Shown: positions 14,052 through 17,224 of the stretch, in pieces
Position numbering within the stretch: the stretch's first letter is position 1
Layout of the letters: every line of letters begins with the position of its first letter
Source of the DNA: WVWW01 sp041568335
Lineage (GTDB): Bacteria; Acidobacteriota; Polarisedimenticolia; Polarisedimenticolales; Polarisedimenticolaceae
Reading direction: 5' to 3'
Assembly (NCBI GenBank): GCA_041568335.1
Contig: JBFFZZ010000036.1
Span: 1-17,224, forward strand
DNA length: 17,224 bases
Translations under genes and position numbers: made by a program
Notes under the pieces: generated by a model
Databases searched by the model: none
The model's input: the letters and a program-made list of their open reading frames with translations, nothing else
What the model was told of the DNA's origin: nothing

Positions 14052-16310
14052 TCAGAATTCCCACAAAAGGTTGAAGGACGGACGGATCCCGATCCACGGG
14101 TCGAACACGCGGGCCACCCGTGTCGGTCCCGGCGGGCCGTTCTCGAAGATGAATTCGTCGACGCAGCAGAGGTTCTTCGTATCCAGCAGGTTGGCGACCT
14201 CGAGGGTCAACCACAATTTTCCGCGGCTCGACTCGAAGGACCGCCGGGCCTTGACGTCGAACCGCCGGTAGCCCGGGAGCCGGTCACTGTTCCGAGGTCC
14301 GACGATCAACGAGGTGTCCAGCATGCCGCCCGGGAGAATCACGATCTCGCCGGCCACGGGCGTCGTCGGCCAGCCGCTGCGCATCGTGCCGCTGAGAGCG
14401 ACCGACCAGCGCTCCCCGGAACGATAACCGAGCAGGAACTTGATCGCGTGCGTCTGGTCCCACGCGCGCGGTATCCAGCGTCCGCCCTCACGATCCTCGG
14501 CGCGCGCCAACGTATAACCCGACCACCAGAACAGCCGGTTGCCGGCCGGACTGCGCAACAGGAGCTCGAGCCCGCGCAAACGAGCGCGGTCCGGAACGAT
14601 GGACACCCGATCCGGCGCGGTCTCGGGAAACAGCTCGATCGGCTCGTACAGGTTCTCGAACCGTGGACGCAGCTGGGACAGCGACCGGTGGTAGGCGTCG
14701 ACCCGCAGCCGAACGCCGCTCGCGAGCACTCGCTCGTAGGACAGCTCGACCTGTTCCGACGTCTCCGCGGGGGAGAAGGCCGTCCCACCGTCCTGGACGT
14801 CGAGCTCGTGAATCCGCTGCGATTGCTTGAAACGGCCGATCGCGAGCCGCAGCTCGGATCTCGGCCCCGGTCGCCAGACCGCATTGAACCGCGGGCTGAG
14901 GTGATTGTCGTCCGTATAGGACTGGACGTCCCAGCGAACACCGGTCTCGGTCGTCCACTTGCTCCCGAAGGAGCGACGGTGCGCCGCGAACACGCCGAAG
15001 GAGGAGCCGCGGGGGCGCAGCGACACCCGGGTCAGCGAGGCCGGGTCACCCAGCTCCTGCGTCGAATAGCGGTAGGCGGCGTGGAGGCCGCGGTATTCGG
15101 TGCCGAACTTGAGCAAATCCCGCTCACCGAGACCCCAGTGCGTCACCGACCGAACGCCGAAGAAATCGACCTCGCGGTCGTCGCTGACCTGCAGCAGGTC
15201 ACCGGGCAGGTTGGAGATCCCGTCGCGAACCTTGTCGATGCGGCCGACGGACACGGTCGTTGCGGTTCGTATCGCGGGAGTCCACGCGGTCAAGACCCGG
15301 GACCAGAGGTTGGCGTTGCGCGTCTCGGCGTCGACCATTTCGTCTCCGGGTTCCTCGAACGCGAGTCGGTCGTAGCCGAGCAGCAGATGTGCCGAGAGCA
15401 CCCACCGCGGCGAGACCGCAAAGCTCGTTTTCGCGTAGAGATCCTGGTAGCTCGGCTGGGATCTCTCACCCGCGCCGAGGTCCGTGTGATCGAATACCGC
15501 GTCCGTGTACCACGTGCGCGCCGAGACGAGCAATGCGCCGCGGCCGGAGGCCGTCGGTGATCGGAACGTGGCGCGGGAATTCAACGTTCCGACCTCGATC
15601 TCGCCACCGAACTCGTCCGGCACCAGCGTGGAGATCTCCACGAAACCGCCGTGGCGATCGCCCAGATCCGCGGTGTAGCCGCCGGAGCGAAGATCGATCG
15701 TGTCGACGGAGTTGCCGTCGATCAGGCTGTAGGGGCTCTGAAACGCCTGGAGGTGGTACGGGTCGTAGAGCTCGAGCCCGTCGAGGATCAGGGAGGCGTC
15801 GCGAGCCACGCTTCCGCGGATCTGGAACGCGGCCGAGTTTTCGGGGGCCGTCACGCCCGGAAGCAGCTGGACGACGCGTCCGGCGTCGACACTGGCGGAG
15901 GGAGCCGTGATCGCGGTCTCGTGCGTGAGCCGGAATCGCGAGCCGTGTTCCTGCCTGGCGACGGTGTGCCGGCCCGGCGTGACGACGATCTCGGTGACGA
16001 ACGACGATCGCGGTGCCGGAACCACCAGCAGCGCTCCGGCCGGGCCGTCGCGCAGTGCGAGCTCGAACGGCGCCAGGAGCGCGGCCAGCGTTTCGACCGG
16101 CGTGCCTGCGGACGGCTCGATCTCGACGATCCAGTCCGGGCGGACGACCGCCGAGCTGAACACGAGATCGACGCCACCCTCCTGGAACTCGCGAAGCACC
16201 TCGATCAGCGGACGCCCGGCGTAGGGCGGATCCGCCATCGCGGGTAACCGAACCACGAGGCCGAAGAGGCAGCACAGCGCCGTGAGGGCAACACGTCTCA
16301 CTGCCTTCAT
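14052..16310 (-). CDS. TonB-dependent outer-membrane receptor with N-terminal STN domain
   Basis: A 752-residue receptor. Signal peptide 1-26 (LPAMA), then an STN signalling domain at about 29-99 (AGRPLIEVLREFQEGGVDLVF ... VETLAALLAPFELALRDGPAGALLVV), a TonB-box-like TEIVVTPGR (106-114), a plug domain from about 125 to 230 (VVQLLPGV, QIRGSVARDASLILDGLEL, LRSGGYTADLGDRHGGFVEIST), and a beta-barrel to the terminal Phe (NLLWEF). Receptors with STN domains usually both import a ligand and signal through FecR to an ECF sigma factor; here those genes follow directly. The ligand cannot be read from the sequence. The start is the ATG at 16310, which begins the signal peptide; a TTG at 16337 would add nine residues. 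Confidence 0.94.
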   Translation of the reverse strand: MKAVRRVALTALCCLFGLVVRLPAMADPPYAGRPLIEVLREFQEGGVDLVFSSAVVRPDWIVEIEPSAGTPVETLAALLAPFELALRDGPAGALLVVPAPRSSFVTEIVVTPGRHTVARQEHGSRFRLTHETAITAPSASVDAGRVVQLLPGVTAPENSAAFQIRGSVARDASLILDGLELYDPYHLQAFQSPYSLIDGNSVDTIDLRSGGYTADLGDRHGGFVEISTLVPDEFGGEIEVGTLNSRATFRSPTASGRGALLVSARTWYTDAVFDHTDLGAGERSQPSYQDLYAKTSFAVSPRWVLSAHLLLGYDRLAFEEPGDEMVDAETRNANLWSRVLTAWTPAIRTATTVSVGRIDKVRDGISNLPGDLLQVSDDREVDFFGVRSVTHWGLGERDLLKFGTEYRGLHAAYRYSTQELGDPASLTRVSLRPRGSSFGVFAAHRRSFGSKWTTETGVRWDVQSYTDDNHLSPRFNAVWRPGPRSELRLAIGRFKQSQRIHELDVQDGGTAFSPAETSEQVELSYERVLASGVRLRVDAYHRSLSQLRPRFENLYEPIELFPETAPDRVSIVPDRARLRGLELLLRSPAGNRLFWWSGYTLARAEDREGGRWIPRAWDQTHAIKFLLGYRSGERWSVALSGTMRSGWPTTPVAGEIVILPGGMLDTSLIVGPRNSDRLPGYRRFDVKARRSFESSRGKLWLTLEVANLLDTKNLCCVDEFIFENGPPGPTRVARVFDPWIGIRPSFNLLWEF

Positions 16311-16316
16311 TGTCGA

Positions 16317-16331
16317 CCCGCGATGCGCGGG
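16317..16331 (-). promoter_or_regulatory. Hairpin just upstream of the TonB-receptor start
   Basis: CCCGCG (16317-16322) and CGCGGG (16326-16331) form a perfect 6-bp stem with a 3-nt loop, ending 6 nt before the receptor ATG on the minus strand. The spot is where a ribosome site should be, and no clean one is visible. The stem may hide or replace it. No T-run follows. Confidence 0.4.
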
Positions 16332-16379
16332 GTTCAAGGACTACCGGGGATGGTTCATTTGCGACCCGACCGAAGGATC

Positions 16380-16418
16380 TTGCTCGTCGATCGCCTCCTA
16401 CACGTTAACGCGATCGCC
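16380..16418. promoter_or_regulatory. Direct repeats and possible promoter in the divergent gap
   Basis: CGATCGCC occurs at 16388-16395 and 16411-16418, 23 bp apart start to start, with the palindrome GTTAAC (16404-16409) between them. A weak plus-strand promoter, TTGCTC (16380-16385) and GTTAAC or CGTTAA at 17-18 bp spacing, would put the repeats inside and just past the promoter. This arrangement would suit a regulator binding site for both divergent genes. Support is weak; CGATCG is common in this genome. Confidence 0.3.
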
Positions 16419-16463
16419 GCAAGTCGCGACGACCGTTCGGGAACCTTGTCACAGGAGGTCTAT

Positions 16464-17224
16464 ATGAATTTGCGAATCGGAAGAAAACTCGTCTTCGCCG
16501 TGGCGCTCATCGCCGTCGGTGGCCTGCTGGGCCCGGCGGAAGCGGAGTGCACCGTGGAGTACGACGCGGATTTCTTCATCGAGATCAACGCGACGGACGG
16601 GGATGCCGGCGTGCAGCTCAAGCTCGACGGCGAGGGCTGGAACGAGCTGGAGATGGTCGATCCGCTCGGCGCCGTCATCCTCGAGGTCACCGCCCAGGAC
16701 GGCCCCGGCGGCAGCATCGGCGTCCAGGGGTTGACCGAGTTCTTCTTCGAGAGCGCCGAGCCGTCGTTCGACGTGCAGACGCTTCAGGAGCTGCTCGACC
16801 TCTTCCCGGAGGGAGACTACGAGTTCAACGGGTTGACGACGGACGGAGAGGAGATCTGTGCGACGGCGGAGTTCACGCACAACATCCCCGCCAAACCCGA
16901 ACCCGACGTCGATGCCGATGACGACGAGGTCGAGATCTGCTGGGACGAGGTCGAGGATGCGTTCGACGATCCCAACGGAGCGATGGTCGGCGACGAGATC
17001 GAGATCGACATGTACCGGCTTGTCGCCGAGGCGCTCGACGAGGAAGGTGAGGGAATCGTCACGTTGGATATCGAGCTGCCCGGCGACGCGCTGTGCATGT
17101 CGCTCCCCGAGGAGTTCATCGAGCTGAGCCCCGTCGGCGCGTTCAAGTTCGAGGTCATCGCCACCGAGGAGAGCGGCAACCAGACGATCCACGAGGGCGA
17201 GTTCTCTCTCGAGGATGACGACGA
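16464..17224 (+). CDS. Secreted, extremely acidic protein (partial, 3' end outside window)
   Basis: An open frame of 253 codons running off the right edge. AGGAGG (16453-16458) lies 5 nt before the ATG. The signal peptide MNLRIGRKLVFAVALIAVGG continues to a likely cleavage at GPAEA (about residue 27). By my count the mature part has about 65 Asp/Glu and only 4 Lys/Arg in 226 residues. Four Cys are present (29, 132, 159, 211). The N-terminal half (31-142) is of unknown fold; the C-terminal part from about 150 reads like a fibronectin-type III-like beta-sandwich (VEICWDEV, then FKFEVIATEESGNQTIHEGE). An acid-rich linker DVDADDDEVE lies between. The gene is divergent from the TonB receptor. Function is unknown; metal or cation binding is possible but unproven. 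Confidence 0.85.
   Translation, partial: MNLRIGRKLVFAVALIAVGGLLGPAEAECTVEYDADFFIEINATDGDAGVQLKLDGEGWNELEMVDPLGAVILEVTAQDGPGGSIGVQGLTEFFFESAEPSFDVQTLQELLDLFPEGDYEFNGLTTDGEEICATAEFTHNIPAKPEPDVDADDDEVEICWDEVEDAFDDPNGAMVGDEIEIDMYRLVAEALDEEGEGIVTLDIELPGDALCMSLPEEFIELSPVGAFKFEVIATEESGNQTIHEGEFSLEDDD

Overview
This is a high-GC, gene-dense stretch of a Gram-negative, diderm bacterial chromosome. Evidence for the outer membrane is a TonB-dependent receptor with a terminal Phe, a lipoprotein signal, and several signal-peptide proteins. The style of the ECF sigma/FecR/STN-receptor cassette and the small secreted proteins remind me of Acidobacteriota (Thermoanaerobaculia-like) or deltaproteobacterial-type genomes, but I cannot fix the phylum from sequence alone. 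No tRNA, rRNA, CRISPR, insertion sequence or phage gene was seen.

Region by region. (1) 1-1240, minus strand: the N-terminal part of thiC running off the left edge, preceded by a TPP riboswitch with a putative promoter immediately upstream. (2) 1498-2062, plus strand: a small secreted protein of unknown function closed by a clear intrinsic terminator. (3) 2057-4576, minus: a very tight four-gene operon (pterin-4a-carbinolamine dehydratase, HAD phosphatase, PhzF-family protein, Asp/Glu racemase-like protein) in which every stop overlaps the next start. (4) 4640-6163, plus: a GAF/AAA+/Fis sigma-54 activator whose -10-like box lies so close to its ATG that the mRNA is probably leaderless; the same TATA core may serve the divergent operon. 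(5) 6160-10263, minus: seven co-directional small enzymes (YjbQ, GNAT acetyltransferase, GFA-family zinc protein, glutathione S-transferase, parvulin PpiC, SAM methyltransferase, metallo-hydrolase lipoprotein), mostly spaced 2-46 nt apart. (6) 10425-11648, plus: a GT87-type polytopic glycosyltransferase. (7) 11599-16310, minus: a cell-surface-signalling-like operon in the order TonB-dependent receptor with N-terminal STN domain, ECF sigma factor, FecR-like anti-sigma/transducer with a C-terminal STN-like domain, and PAP2 phosphatase. (8) 16464 to the end, plus: an extremely acidic secreted protein transcribed divergently from the receptor and cut by the window edge.

How it works together. The most interesting unit is region 7 with region 8: a receptor, sigma and FecR set that should sense something at the outer membrane, joined to a periplasmic PAP2 lipid phosphatase and a divergent acidic secreted protein. 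The sigma gene's ribosome binding site lies in an 8-bp hairpin, which suggests a translational brake between receptor and sigma factor. Region 5 looks like general small-molecule and thiol or one-carbon housekeeping. Two of the three convergent junctions have no intergenic DNA at all: 6160-6163 shares a CTAG stop and 11599-11648 overlaps by 50 bp. The third carries a terminator.
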